A stretch of 52,315 bases of DNA, from the NCBI GenBank assembly GCA_963725415.1, contig CAVRZY010000320.1, positions 1 through 52,315 of the forward strand, read 5' to 3'. The notes beneath the pieces are model-generated. The model did no database searches, was not told where the DNA came from, and saw nothing but the letters and a program-made list of their open reading frames with translations. Both the position numbers and the translations under genes were made by a program. The DNA comes from CAVRZY01 sp963725415. GTDB lineage: Bacteria > Acidobacteriota > Terriglobia > Bryobacterales > Bryobacteraceae. Positions 1-12,446 of this stretch are shown here, piece after piece (within the stretch, counting starts at the first letter, position 1; each line of letters opens with the position of its first letter).

Positions 1-277
1 TTGCAATTTCCAGTGCATTGCGGTTTTGGTTTTCCTGCTGCCAGATAGATGCAATCGTGCGTAGAGTGGCCAGCAAAGTGGACGGACTGAACAATCACCA
101 TTTAATTATCCCAGGCAAACGAAAACAAGATCCTGATCTTCCTGAACAGCAATGCTGAACGAAGATTCGATTGGAATAAACAGCAGCACAAAATCGGGAC
201 TAATTTGAAGGCCTGGCGAATGCTGATAGTGTTTTCTCGCTCAGGAGTTTGGCGTTCCAGCTGGTGATTTGCCGGGC
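1..277. other. No recognisable gene at the window edge
   Basis: This stretch looks more AT-rich than the rest of the window and holds no convincing open frame, RNA gene or repeat. It precedes the broken NUDIX gene and belongs to the anomalous left end. I see nothing in it that can be assigned. Confidence 0.5.
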
Positions 278-708
278 ATGCATTTTTACTGGCGGTTCTT
301 GCGTGGTGCGACCCTTGGCGTGCGTGCCATGGTCATCGACGGCGTCGGTCGAATTTCTTCTTGATCAAGCATTCGTACATCGACGGCTGGCATCTGCCTG
401 GTGGTGGCGTGGAGACGGGAGAGACACTGCTTGAAGCGCTGACGCGTGAATTGGCCGAAGAAGGCAATATCCGGCTGGTACCGCACCGCAGCTCTACAGC
501 GTCTATCTTAACAAGCGCGTCTCACAGCGAGATCATGTGGCGCTGTCGATCGTCCGGGACTTCCGGCAGGACGGAAACCCGCAGCCCAATCATGAAATCG
601 TCGAGCACGGTCTTCGCAATCAATGCACTTCCAGACGATGCAAGCCGCGCCACGCGCGCTCGTGTGGCGGAAGTATTTGGCGGCGCGGCGATCAGTGAAT
701 TGTGGTGA
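278..708 (+). pseudogene. NUDIX hydrolase, broken by frameshifts
   Basis: NUDIX enzymes hydrolyse nucleoside diphosphates linked to another moiety; the substrate here cannot be told. A nearly perfect NUDIX box is readable around 400-475 (GGGVETGETLLEALTREL followed by AEEGN), giving the G-x5-E-x7-REUXEEXGU pattern with its metal-binding glutamates. The protein is spread over three frames: one from the ATG at 278 (MHFYWRFLRGATLGVRAMV), a second from about 361 with the NUDIX box, a third at about 490-610 (YLNKRVSQRDHVALSIVRDF), then back to the second to the stop at 708. Placed end to end these make one normal-length (~145 aa) domain, so the gene is collinear and only indels separate the pieces. 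Three or more frameshifts in 430 bp suggest sequence error or decay. It most resembles alphaproteobacterial NUDIX proteins. Confidence 0.7.
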
Positions 709-714
709 GTTCGC

Positions 715-749
715 TATAATGCACCGCGCCGCTGAGACGGGAGGCTACG
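715..749 (+). promoter_or_regulatory. -10 box and Shine-Dalgarno ahead of the Crp/Fnr gene
   Basis: TATAAT lies at 715-720 and GGGAGG at 739-744, five bases before the ATG at 750. No good -35 hexamer is visible at the expected distance. The ribosome site supports 750 as the start. Confidence 0.45.
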
Positions 750-1388
750 ATGCCGGTCAAAGATTGGCTGCCTGCCGGCCTGCATGCGGCGGCCGTCAAC
801 CGCAAGCTGAAAGCGGGCGAAACGCTGTTCCTGTTGCGACAAGGCCGCCGGCCTTTGCGAGGTTGCCTCCGGTCGCGTGCGGCTCGCGCGCGTCAGTCGT
901 TCCGGCCAAGAGATTGTTCTTCACGTTGCTGGCCCCGGCGAAACGCTCGCTGAAGCCTCGCTATTCTCGGTGACTGATCGTTGTGACGCCATCGCGAATA
1001 CGAACGCGACTGTGCGCGTCTATCCCAAGCGGGACATGCTTGCCGCATTCGAGCGCGATCCGAAAGCGATGCAGGCCTTCTCAGCGATGCTCGCACATCA
1101 GGTGATGGGCCTGCGCACTCGAATTCAGCAACGCAACATCCACTCCGCGCGCGAACGGGTGAAGCACTATCTCATGCTCAATGTCGGCACCGACGGCCGT
1201 ACCGTCGAGCTCAGCGGCACGCTGAAAGATATTGCCTCGACCTCGGTCACCCTGACGAGGCGCTTTACCGCACGCTGGCTGCGCTCAACGTTCAGGCGAA
1301 GATCCAGCGGAGTTCAGGTAAAATCACGCTGGCGCGGCCCAAATGTGATGATCTGGAGATCATATGTGGCTTTCGGAAGATCCGCTAA
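750..1388 (+). pseudogene. Crp/Fnr-family transcription regulator, frameshifted
   Basis: This is a cyclic-nucleotide-binding-fold regulator of the Crp/Fnr type. The N-terminus (MPVKDWLPAGLHAAAVNRKL, then KAGETLFLLRQG) starts the effector-binding beta roll. The roll continues in another frame (ASGRVRLARVSRSGQEIVLH, then PGETLAEASLF), followed by the dimerisation helix (RDMLAAFERDPKAMQAFSAM) and RERVKHYLMLN. Near 1240 the frame shifts again and the C-terminus is read as HPDEALYRTLAALNVQAKIQ, ending in the TAA at 1386-1388; this is the recognition-helix/wing part of the winged helix. Placed together the pieces give a normal ~210-aa protein. At least two indels (about 840 and 1240) break it. No cysteines placed for an Fe-S cluster were seen, so an FNR-type oxygen sensor is unlikely. 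Likely alphaproteobacterial. Confidence 0.65.
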
Positions 1389-1421
1389 TAAAGCACCGGG
1401 CAAAACGCAAAGAGGCTCCGA

Positions 1422-2152
1422 ATGTCAAAATTTCCTGGAAAATCTTACGCTTGCCGTTTCGGCAGTTCTTCCGCTACCGTTTATGCCGTCGCGCAGGTCT
1501 CTGTCCGGCGGGCCGATGGGAATGCACGGCCAGATGCCGCAAGGCGGCATGATGAACCAGATGCATAGCCAGATGATGCAGGGTCAGGGCGGCATGCCCG
1601 GCACTGTATGGGCGAAGGCGTGCACGGCGGCATGCATGGTGACATGCATGGCGGAATGGGAATGCACGGTGGCATGCACGGGCAACAGCCGGCTGCGTCT
1701 CAACGTGCCAGCTATGCCGGGGCAAGATGCCTTCGGCACCATTCAGGAAGTCGTTCAGATTCTGCAAGTCGGATCCGACGACCGATTGGTCGAAGGTCAA
1801 CATCGGCGCGCTACGGCTAGCATCTCATCGATATGAACGAAGTGACACTGCACGACAGCTGACGGCCGAACGCATGCTCGACAACGGCATCGAGATCGCA
1901 GTCACCGGCGAAGGCCGAACACTGGAAGCGATCAAGCGCATGGTGCCGGCACATGTGAGTGAGCTGCGCGAGATCGGCTGGAACGCCAAGAGCGAGGACC
2001 TTGCGAACGGCGTCAAGTCCGCCGTTACAGCGAGCGAGGCCCAGCCGCTCGCCAAACTCAAGGCGCTTGGTTTCATGGGCATTATGGTGCAGGGCGGCCA
2101 TCACCAACCCGACCATCTAATGATGGCGAAGGGCGAATTCCCGATGCACTAG
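1422..2152 (+). pseudogene. Met/His/Gly-rich exported protein, frameshifted, function unknown
   Basis: I do not recognise a named family. The front of the gene has a hydrophobic stretch (NLTLAVSAVLPLPFM) like a signal peptide. A long Met-Gly-His-Gln-rich segment follows at about 1510-1690 (MGMHGQMPQGGMMNQMHSQM, and in another frame HGGMHGDMHGGMGMHGGMHG), of the sort that binds copper or other soft metals in the periplasm. The C-terminal domain is compact and charged: DAFGTIQEVVQILQ, then ERMLDNGIEIAVTGEGRTLE, then KALGFMGIMVQGGHHQPDHL, ending MAKGEFPMH. Similar hypothetical proteins occur in Bradyrhizobium-type genomes, from memory. At least four frame changes are needed to read the whole. 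Metal binding is an inference from composition. Confidence 0.5.
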
Positions 2153-2174
2153 GGCGCGGCGACCCGCACTGGAT

Positions 2175-3157
2175 TTAGCCGAACCGCGCGCGATCGTGCG
2201 GCGCGGCGAAATCGAGCTGCGGTCCGACCGGCACGATGCCGGTCGGGTTCACCTGGCGCTGGCTGCCGTAATAGTGCCGCTTGATCTGCTCGAGGCTGAC
2301 GGTCTCGGCCACGCCCGGCACCTGATAGAGATCGCGCAGATAATTCGACAGGTTGGGATATTCGGTGATGTGCCGCCAGTTGCATTTGAAGTGGGAGTAA
2401 TAGACCGCATCGAAACGGATCAGCGTGCAGAACAGCCGCCAGTCGGCCTCGGTGATGCGTGCTGCCCGGCGAGATAGCGCTGCCGCGACAGGATCTGCTC
2501 GATCTCGTCGAGCGTGTCGAACACGTCGCGGAAGGCTAGCTCGTAGGCGGCCTGCGAGGTGGCGAAGCCGGCGCGATAGACGCCGTTGTTGATGTTCGGA
2601 TAGACGAGCGTCGTTGATGCGGTCGATCTCGGCGCGCAAATGCTTCGGGATAATAATCGGTGCGCACATTGGTGAAGGCGTCGAACGCCGAATTGAGCAT
2701 GCGGATGATTTCGGGGGACTCGTTGTTGACGATGGTCTTGCGCTTCTTGTCCCACAGCACCGGCACGCTGACGCGGCCGGAGTAGTGCGGATCGGCGAGC
2801 ACGATAGATCTCCGAGAGCTTGCTCTTGCCGTTGACGCTGTCGCCGGTCGAGCCCTCTCGGCTGTTGAAGGTCCAGCCGTCCTTGCCCATGTCGGGCGAC
2901 ACGATCGACAGCGAGATGACGTTCTCGAGTGCTTTGAGCTTGCGGAAGATCATGGTGCGGTGCGCCCACGGGCAGGCGAGCGAAACATAGAGATGATAGC
3001 GGCCGGCTCCGCGGCCGTAAAGCCGCCTTCGCCGGAAGGGCCGGGGCTGCCGTCCGGCGTGACCCAATTGCGGAAGCTGCGTGGCCGGCCGGATGAAATG
3101 GCCGTCTTTGGTGCGCGAAACATCGTCCTGCCACACGCCGTCGACCAGAAGTCCCAT
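2175..3157 (-). pseudogene. Glutathionyl-hydroquinone reductase (omega-like GST), frameshifted
   Basis: These enzymes remove glutathione from glutathionyl-hydroquinones through a catalytic cysteine. The N-terminal piece from the ATG at 3157 reads MGLLVDGVWQDDVSRTKDGH. The active-site motif appears as LACPWAHRTMIFRKLK around 2930-2980, where the Cys in CPW is the nucleophile. Further pieces in other frames follow in order: GRVSVPVLWDKKRKTIVNNE, SPEIIRMLNSAFDAF, NGVYRAGFATSQAAYELAFR, and the C-terminal ITEADWRLFCTLIRFDAVYY and HFKCNWRHITEYPNLSNYLR, to the stop at 2175. These are collinear with the ECM4/YqjG family at its usual ~325 aa. Six or more indels make it the most damaged gene in the window. 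No other gene lies between it and the first kinase, where the likely junction with the acidobacterial sequence falls. Confidence 0.75.
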
Positions 3158-3287
3158 GCCATTCTCTCCTTAACCCTTCGCCGACTTTCATTTAGTGCGT
3201 TGGCGCGACGAATGCCACGGGCGATGGACCGGAATTACCCTCGAATTTCCCTACTCTCCTTGAGCGATAATTGACCGAGGTGCGTCC

Positions 3288-6092
<2,805 letters not shown>

Positions 6093-6096
<4 letters not shown>

Positions 6097-8909
6097 TCGG
6101 TAAGAACATCTCGCACTATCGCATCCTGGAAAAGCTCGGCGGGGGCGGCATGGGCGTAGTCTACAAGGCCGAAGACACCCGGCTGGGCCGCAGCGTGGCC
6201 CTGAAGTTCCTGCCGGAAGAACTTCTCAAGGACCATCAGGCCGTGGAGCGTTTCCGACGGGAAGCCCGCGCCGCCTCGGCTCTGAACCACCCTCACATCT
6301 GCACTATCTACGACATCGAGGAATACCAGGGCCGGCCCTTCATCGCCATGGAGCTGCTGGAGGGCCAGACGCTCAAGTACCGGATCTCCGGCAAGCCAGT
6401 CGAGACGGAGCAGATTCTGGAGTTGGGCATCCAGATCGCCGACGCTCTGGATGCCGCCCACTCGAAAGGGATCGTTCACCGGGACATCAAGCCGGCCAAC
6501 ATCTTTGTCACCCAGCGGGGGCACGCCAAGATCCTGGATTTTGGATTGGCCAAGCTGCTGCCGGAGAAACATTGGGTGGCGGCCGCGGCGGAAGCTCCGG
6601 GCCTGCCGACGGTGACTGAAGACCTCCTGACCAGCCCCGGGGTGGCGGTGGGCACGGTGGTGTACATGTCGCCGGAGCAGGCCAAGGGACAACCCCTGGA
6701 CGCGCGCACCGACCTGTTCTCCTTCGGCGCGGTGCTCTACGAGATGGCCACAGGCCGGCAGCCTTTCGCCGGCAACACCTCGGCAGTAATCTTTGACGCC
6801 ATTCTGAACCGGGCGCCAACCTCGCCGGTGCGCCTGAATCCGGAGTTGCCGCCGGAACTGGAACGCATCATCAACAAAGCTCTGGAGAAGGATCGGGAAC
6901 TGCGCTACCAGAGCGCCTCGGACATGCGCACCGACCTGAAACGGCTGAAACGGGACACGGATTCGGCGCGCACGGCGGCAAGCCCAGCGGCGGAGGTTCT
7001 CCCGGTGCGCACGGTAGTAAAGCGCCGGATGTGGCTCATCCCGGCCGCAGTCGTGGTGATCCTTGCGGCAGTGGCGGCGTTCTTCTATTTCCGCCGCGCT
7101 CCGGCCTTGACCGAGCGCGATTCCATCGTGCTGGCGGATTTCGTCAATACCACCGGGGACTCTGTTTTTGACGGGACGCTCAAGCAGGCCCTGGCGGTGC
7201 AACTTGAACAGTCGCCGTATCTGAACATCTTTCCGCAAGACCGTGTGCAGCGGACGCTGCGACTGATGGGCCGCTCTGCCGACGAGCGGGTCAGCGGTCC
7301 AATCGCCCGCGAAATCTGCGAGCGCGAAGGCATCAAGGCCATGCTGGCGGGCTCGATCGCCGGGCTGGGCAGCCACTATGTCATCGCGTTAGAAGCGCTG
7401 AACTGCCGCACCGGTGAGACGCTGGCCCGCGAGCAGGTGGAGGCGGAGAGCAAAGAAACGGTGCTCGGAGCGGTGGGCAAGGCAGCCTCGCGAATGCGGG
7501 GGAGATTGGGCGAGTCGTTGAGCTCCATCCAGAAACTGGATGCCCCGATTGAGGCCACGACCTCGTCACTGGAAGCCCTGAAAGCCTTCGGCCTGGGAGA
7601 GGCACAGCGGGACAAGGGCGTACAAGAAGGCGCCATCCCATTCTACAAGCGCGCCATCGAGCTGGATCCCAATTTCGCGCTGGCCTACGCCAGGCTGGGA
7701 ACGGTTTACGGGAATCTTGGAGAGGAGGAAGTCGCCGTCGAGTACCACACCAAGGCGTTTGAGCGTCGAGAGCGGGTCAGTGAGCGGGAGAAGCTTTACA
7801 TTTCGGCACACTACTACAACACCGTGACGGGGGAGCTTGACAAAGCTGTCGAGACATACACCCTTTGGGAGCAGACTTATCCCCGAGACTGGACGCCCCG
7901 CAATAACCTGAGCCTGCGATACGGGGACATCGGTCAGTTCGAGAAAGCCGTCGAAGAGGGCCGCGAAGCCTTGCGTCTCAACCCCAACAATCCTTTGCCT
8001 TATGTAGTCCTGTCGCGGGCATATGCCGGTTTGAATCGGTATGAAGAGGCCAAAGCGATCTGCGAGAAGGCGATCGCCCAGAAGCTCGATTACCCTACCA
8101 CCCACCTCGGCCTCTACCTGATTGCATTTGTCCAGGGCGACGCGGCGGCCATGGAGCGTGAGGCCCGGTGGTCCAGGGGCAAGCCCGGGGAGGACATGAT
8201 GCTGTGGGCCGAGGGCGGGGTCGCTGTCTTTAGGGGCAGGTTGCGAAACGCCCGGGAAATCTGGCGTCGCGCCGTCGAGGCGGCGCAACGTGCCAATCTA
8301 AAGGAAGCGGCGGCAGGCATCACGGTGGGGCAGGCGCTGACGGAAGCTGCATTCGGAAACGTTCGCCAGGCGCACGATCTGGCGACGCAGGCCATGGCCA
8401 CGGCCCGTAGCCGGAGCATTCTGCCGTCGGCGGCCGCCGCCCTGGCTCTGGCTGGCGAGGTTGGCCAAGCGCAGAAGCTCATCGATGAGCTGAGTCGGCG
8501 CTTCCCTTCTGACACCCTGATGAATGCTGTCTGGCTGCCGACGGCCCGCGCGGCTGTTGAGATCCGCCACGGCAATCCGGGCAAGGCGATTGAATTGCTT
8601 CGCGCCGCTGCCCCCTATGAGCTTGGGAATTTGGATTCCGTTTACGCCCGCGGCGAGGCCTACCTAGCTGCGCGAGCCGGGGCGGAAGCCGCAGCAGAGT
8701 TCCAGAAAATCCTGGATCACCAAGGCGCCACCGCGATAGGGCCCGTCTACCCGCTGGCCCATCTGGGCTTGGGCCGCGCCTGGGCGCTGGCCGGCGACAG
8801 CGCCAGAAGCCGCAAGGCGTACCAGGATTTCCTGGCGCTGTGGAAGGACGCTGACCCCGATATTCCCATCCTCCAGCAGGCACGGCAGGAGTACGCAAGG
8901 CTGAAATGA
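6093..8909 (+). CDS. Membrane-anchored Ser/Thr protein kinase with TPR repeats (kinase 2)
   Basis: Intact 938-aa paralogue of the preceding kinase. Kinase domain residues 9-~280 with GGGGMGVVYKAED, Lys38, Glu57, HRDIKPAN (Asp131, Asn136), Asp149 of DFG, and the MSPEQ segment; it is an RD-type, apparently active kinase. A single transmembrane helix lies around 315-335 (LIPAAVVVILAAVAAFFYF). Beyond it is a ~150-residue domain (SIVLADFVNTTGDSVFDGTL...) and then about ten TPR-like helices, some with the canonical spacing (FYKRAIELDPNFALAYARLG; ALRLNPNNPLPYVVLSRAYA). The kinase part is nearly identical in DNA sequence to kinase 1 (constant offset 2805), while the C-terminal half has drifted. Its start overlaps the previous stop (ATGA, 6093-6096) and its stop overlaps the next start, so the three kinases are probably co-translated. 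Signal and target are unknown. Confidence 0.93.
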
Positions 8910-11266
8910 TCGGCAAGATCATTTCCCACTATCGGATTCTGGAAAAGCTAGGCGCCGGCGGCATGGGTGTGGTCTACAAGGCCGAGGACACCCGCCTGGG
9001 CCGCAGCGTGGCGCTCAAGTTCCTGCCCCAGGAGTTCTCCAGGGACCGCCAGGCGCTGGAACGTTTCCAGCGCGAAGCGCGCACCGCCTCGGCCCTGAAC
9101 CATCCCAACATTTGCACCATCTATGACATCGGCGAGCACGAGGGCCAGCCCTTCCTGGTGATGGAGCTGCTGGAAGGGCACACGCTGAAGCAGCGCATCG
9201 CCGGCAAGCCGTTCAAGACCGAGGAGCTGCTGGAGCTGGGCATCCAGATCGCCGATGCGCTGGAGGCCGCTCACTCGAAGGGCATCGTGCATCGGGACAT
9301 CAAGCCGGCCAATATCTTTGTCACGGAGCGCAGGCAGGCCAAGATTCTGGACTTCGGGCTGGCCAAGCTGGTGGCGGAACGGCGGGGGCCGGAAGCGGCC
9401 ACCGTCACTCAGCCGGAAGAGATGTTGACCAGTCCGGGCACGGCTCTGGGCACGGTCGCCTACATGTCCCCGGAGCAGGCGCAGGCAGAGGAATTGGATG
9501 CCCGCACGGATCTGTTCTCCTTTGGAACGGTGCTTTACCAGATGACCACCGGCGCCCTGCCCTTCAAAGGCGCCAGTACGGCGGTCGTTTTTGAGGCCAT
9601 TCTCAACAAAGCTCCCATTGCACCGGCCCGTTTGAATGCCGAGGTGCCGGCAGAATTGGACCGGATCATCAGCAAGGCGCTGGAAAAGGATCGGGAGGTA
9701 CGATACCAGTCGGCTAAGGAGATGCTGGCCGATCTGCGGCGGCTGAAGCGCGACACGGAGTCGGGACAACCAGCCACGGCGCCGCCCCGCAAGCGCATCA
9801 GCAGGCTGCTCTGGGCGGCGCTGGCTGCGACTGTCCTGTTGCTGGCGGCTGCCCTCTATCTGTTCATGGGCCGTGGTCAGGCCATAGACTCTCTGGCCGT
9901 GCTGCCCTTCGTCAACGCCAGCGCCGATCCCAGCACCGAGTACCTCAGTGACGGTATCAGCGAGAGCCTCATCAACAGTCTCTCGCAATTGCCCAAGCTG
10001 AAGGTGATGTCGCGCAGCTCCGTCTTTCGGTACAAGGGGCGAGAGACCGACCCGCAGGTGGTAGGCCGCGAGCTTAAAGTGCAGGCTGTGCTCATGGGCC
10101 GCCTCGTACAGCGTGGCGAGAATCTCTCCATCAGCACCGAGCTAGTAGACACCCGCGACAGCAGCCACATCTGGGGCGAGCAGTACAACCGCAAGCTGGC
10201 CGACATCCTGGCGGTGCAGGAAGACATCTCGCGGGAGATCACCGACAACTTGCGCCTCAAGCTGACCGGCGAGCAGAAGAAGACGCTGGCCAAGCGCTAT
10301 ACCCAAGACACTGAGGCTTACCAGGACTACCTGAAAGGCCGCTACTACTGGAACAAGCGCACCGGCGAGAGCCTGAAGACGGCCATTGAGTACTTCGAAA
10401 AGGCCATCGCCAAGGACTCTACCTATGCTCTGGCCTACGCCGGCCTGGCGGACTGCTACGCGGTGATCAGCCAGTACATTGGCATGCCAGCGCGCGAGTG
10501 GTATCCAAAGGCCACGGGAGCGGCACTCAAAGCTCTTGAGATCGACGACAGCCTAGCCGAAGCTCACGGCGCCCTGGGCCTAGTCAAGACAATTCACGAC
10601 ATGGACTGGGCTGGCGCGGAAAGAGAGTATAGGAGAGCGCTCGAACTCAACCCGGGCTACGCCAACGCTCACCATTGGTACGCCATGTCCCTATCCGGCT
10701 TGGGGCGCCACGACGAAGCCCTTGCTCACATCAAACAAGCCCAGGAACTCGACCCCCTCTCCCTCATCATCAATGCAAATGTCGGATTCATCCTGTATAA
10801 CTCCCGCCGGTACGAGGAGGCCATCGAGCAGCTCCGCAAGGCCCTCGCCATGGACTCCAACTTCCCTGAGGTTCACGAGTACCTGGGCTTCACCTACCTC
10901 CAAAAGTCGATGTATAGGGAAGCCGTCGCCGAGTTGCAGACGGCGCTCAAGCTTTCACCAGGCAATTTGGAAGTAATTGCAGGCCTCGGCCACGCCTACG
11001 CCGTGTCGGGCAACAGAGCCGAGGCGCGGAAGATGCTCGACGACTTGACCGAGCGATCCAGGCGCGGCCATTCCCTTCCTTGGGTCATGGCAGTCGTTTA
11101 CACCGGTCTGGGAGACAAAGATCGCGCCTTCGAATGGCTCCAAAAGGCTGTTGAGGAACGGAACATAGGGCTGCTGATGTGGATCAAGGTCAATCCCCTG
11201 TTTGACCCCGTACGCTCCGACCCGCGCTTCGCGGACCTGCTCCGCCGCATGAACCTTGCCCCGTAG
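8906..11266 (+). CDS. Membrane-anchored Ser/Thr protein kinase with TolB/FlgO-like domain and TPRs (kinase 3)
   Basis: Third kinase of the array, 786 aa. The N-terminal Hanks-type domain has GAGGMGVVYKAED, Lys38, HRDIKPAN, DFGLAKL and AYMSPEQ. A transmembrane helix follows at about 295-315 (LLWAALAATVLLLAAALYLF). Unlike kinases 1 and 2, the next part is the TolB/FlgO-like module common in bacterial kinase and adenylate-cyclase fusions (SLAVLPFVNASADPSTEYLS, ISESLINSLSQLPKLKVMSR, QAVLMGRLVQRGENLSI, DTRDSSHIWGEQYNRKLAD). The C-terminal third is TPR repeats (IEYFEKAIAKDSTYALAYAG; LRKALAMDSNFPEVHEYLG). It starts inside the stop of kinase 2 (ATGA). After its stop, seven bases separate it from a truncated fourth kinase start, so it closes the surviving array. 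Confidence 0.93.
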   Translation: MIGKIISHYRILEKLGAGGMGVVYKAEDTRLGRSVALKFLPQEFSRDRQALERFQREARTASALNHPNICTIYDIGEHEGQPFLVMELLEGHTLKQRIAGKPFKTEELLELGIQIADALEAAHSKGIVHRDIKPANIFVTERRQAKILDFGLAKLVAERRGPEAATVTQPEEMLTSPGTALGTVAYMSPEQAQAEELDARTDLFSFGTVLYQMTTGALPFKGASTAVVFEAILNKAPIAPARLNAEVPAELDRIISKALEKDREVRYQSAKEMLADLRRLKRDTESGQPATAPPRKRISRLLWAALAATVLLLAAALYLFMGRGQAIDSLAVLPFVNASADPSTEYLSDGISESLINSLSQLPKLKVMSRSSVFRYKGRETDPQVVGRELKVQAVLMGRLVQRGENLSISTELVDTRDSSHIWGEQYNRKLADILAVQEDISREITDNLRLKLTGEQKKTLAKRYTQDTEAYQDYLKGRYYWNKRTGESLKTAIEYFEKAIAKDSTYALAYAGLADCYAVISQYIGMPAREWYPKATGAALKALEIDDSLAEAHGALGLVKTIHDMDWAGAEREYRRALELNPGYANAHHWYAMSLSGLGRHDEALAHIKQAQELDPLSLIINANVGFILYNSRRYEEAIEQLRKALAMDSNFPEVHEYLGFTYLQKSMYREAVAELQTALKLSPGNLEVIAGLGHAYAVSGNRAEARKMLDDLTERSRRGHSLPWVMAVVYTGLGDKDRAFEWLQKAVEERNIGLLMWIKVNPLFDPVRSDPRFADLLRRMNLAP

Positions 11267-11273
11267 GAATGCC

Positions 11274-11342
11274 ATGATCGGCAACACGGTCTCCCACTCC
11301 CGCATTCTGGAAAAGCTCGCTGGCGGCGGCATGGGCGTGGAG
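11274..11342 (+). pseudogene. Truncated N-terminus of a fourth kinase gene
   Basis: The ATG at 11274 opens a frame MIGNTVSHSRILEKLAGGGM followed by GVE, matching the first ~22 residues of kinases 1-3 (for example MIGKNISHYRILEKLGGGGM). The match stops abruptly just inside the glycine loop, before the ATP-binding lysine, and runs into unrelated sequence and a heptamer repeat array. It is a relic of a further member of the tandem array, removed by deletion or recombination. No function is expected. Confidence 0.75.
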
Positions 11343-11365
11343 CCTGCGAGTGGGTGCGGTTGCAC

Positions 11366-11435
11366 GGGCTACGGGCTACAGGCCACGTGCTACAGGCTAC
11401 AAGCTACAAGCTACAGGCTACAAGCTACAAGCTTA
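11366..11435 (+). repeat. Tandem heptamer array (RRGCTAC), about 10 units
   Basis: Ten consecutive 7-bp units run from 11366: two GGGCTAC, AGGCCAC, GTGCTAC, AGGCTAC, two AAGCTAC, AGGCTAC, AAGCTAC and a last partial AAGCTTA. The array joins the kinase relic to the -10 box of the GNAT gene; the last unit runs into TATAAT. Units differ mainly by purine changes at positions 1-2, typical of slippage-prone short tandem repeats. Confidence 0.85.
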
Positions 11436-11439
11436 TAAT
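11434..11439 (+). promoter_or_regulatory. -10 box TATAAT for a leaderless GNAT transcript
   Basis: A perfect TATAAT sits six bases before the ATG at 11446. Transcription from it would begin at or next to the start codon, and no Shine-Dalgarno is present, so the mRNA is probably leaderless. The would-be -35 position falls inside the heptamer array and shows no consensus. Confidence 0.55.
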
Positions 11440-11445
11440 CTGCCT

Positions 11446-12414
11446 ATGGCCGCCTTCCTGGAGGCGCGGGTTCCGGAGTTGGTGGATCTGAGCCGGGTGC
11501 GGGTGGAGGAACTGGAACCGCTTCTGGGAGCCGAAACGCGCGTGTGGCGGGAGGAGCTGGACTGGGATTTTCAGGCCTCGGCGGATTTGGTGCGGCGGTT
11601 CGTGGAGGCGCGCTCGCTGAGCGGGCATGCGCTGGTGGTGGGCGAGGAACTGGTGGGGTACAGCTACTTTGTGGCGGAGGAGCACAAAGGGCTGATCGGG
11701 GACCTGTTCGTTGTGGAAGAGTTCCGCACGGCGGAAAACGAGCAGCGGTTGATCGGGGCGGTGCTGGAGGCACTGATGCGCACGCGGCGGGTGCGGCGCG
11801 TGGAATCGCAGTTGATGCTGTTCCGCTCAGCGCGGCAGGGGGTGCTGCCCGGGGCACAGTACCTGCGGGCCTACGAACGAAACTTCATGATGCTGGAGTT
11901 GGCACGGGCCAGCGTGCTGCGGCCTAAAGCGCTGTGGAGCATGGTGCTGTTCGACCGCTGGACGGAGCGGCGGCAGGAGGAGACGGCGCAGTTGATTGCG
12001 GCGGCCTACCGGGGCCACATAGACAGCCAGATCAACGACCAGTACCGGTCGCTGGCGGGGGCGCGGCGATTCCTGTTCAACATCGTGCAGTACCCGGGCT
12101 GCGGGACGTTTTTGCAGCCGGCCTCCTGGGTGGCCATCGAGCGGGACACCGGGCGGCTGTGCGGGGCCTGTCTGAGCAGTCTGGTGGCCCGGGATGTGGG
12201 GCACATCACGCAGGTCTGCGTAGCTCCGTCGGTCAAAGGAACGGGCGTGGGATACGAGCTGCTGCGGCGGGCACTGGAATCGCTGGCGCAGTCGGGCGCC
12301 AACAAGGTCAGCCTGACGGTGACGGTGGCCAATCGAGGGCCGGTGCTGCTGTATGAGCGCATGGGGTTTCGAGTGGCGCGGCAGTTTCCAGCTCTGGTGT
12401 GGGAGGGGTTCTGA
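11446..12414 (+). CDS. GNAT-family N-acetyltransferase
   Basis: A 322-aa protein with a C-terminal GNAT fold. Acetyl-CoA-binding motif A is VCVAPSVKGTGVGYELLRRA (residues ~260-280; the K-G-T-G-V-G loop is the R/QxxGxG/A pyrophosphate loop), followed by NKVSLTVTVANRGPVLLYER and MGFRVARQFPALVW, the usual motif B ending. The N-terminal ~180 residues (SLSGHALVVGEELVGYSYFV, GLIGDLFVVEEF) look like a second, degenerate acetyltransferase half, so this is probably a two-domain GNAT. The substrate cannot be inferred. The ATG at 11446 was chosen because upstream codons are only the heptamer repeat and because of the TATAAT six bases before it. The next gene starts 32 bp downstream on the same strand. 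Confidence 0.8.
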   Translation: MAAFLEARVPELVDLSRVRVEELEPLLGAETRVWREELDWDFQASADLVRRFVEARSLSGHALVVGEELVGYSYFVAEEHKGLIGDLFVVEEFRTAENEQRLIGAVLEALMRTRRVRRVESQLMLFRSARQGVLPGAQYLRAYERNFMMLELARASVLRPKALWSMVLFDRWTERRQEETAQLIAAAYRGHIDSQINDQYRSLAGARRFLFNIVQYPGCGTFLQPASWVAIERDTGRLCGACLSSLVARDVGHITQVCVAPSVKGTGVGYELLRRALESLAQSGANKVSLTVTVANRGPVLLYERMGFRVARQFPALVWEGF

Positions 12415-12446
12415 GCTCACACGCAGGGCGGCTAAGATGGGAGGTT

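Noticed and set aside
11366..11435. CRISPR-like array
   Set aside because: Contiguous 7-bp units with no spacers; a simple tandem repeat.
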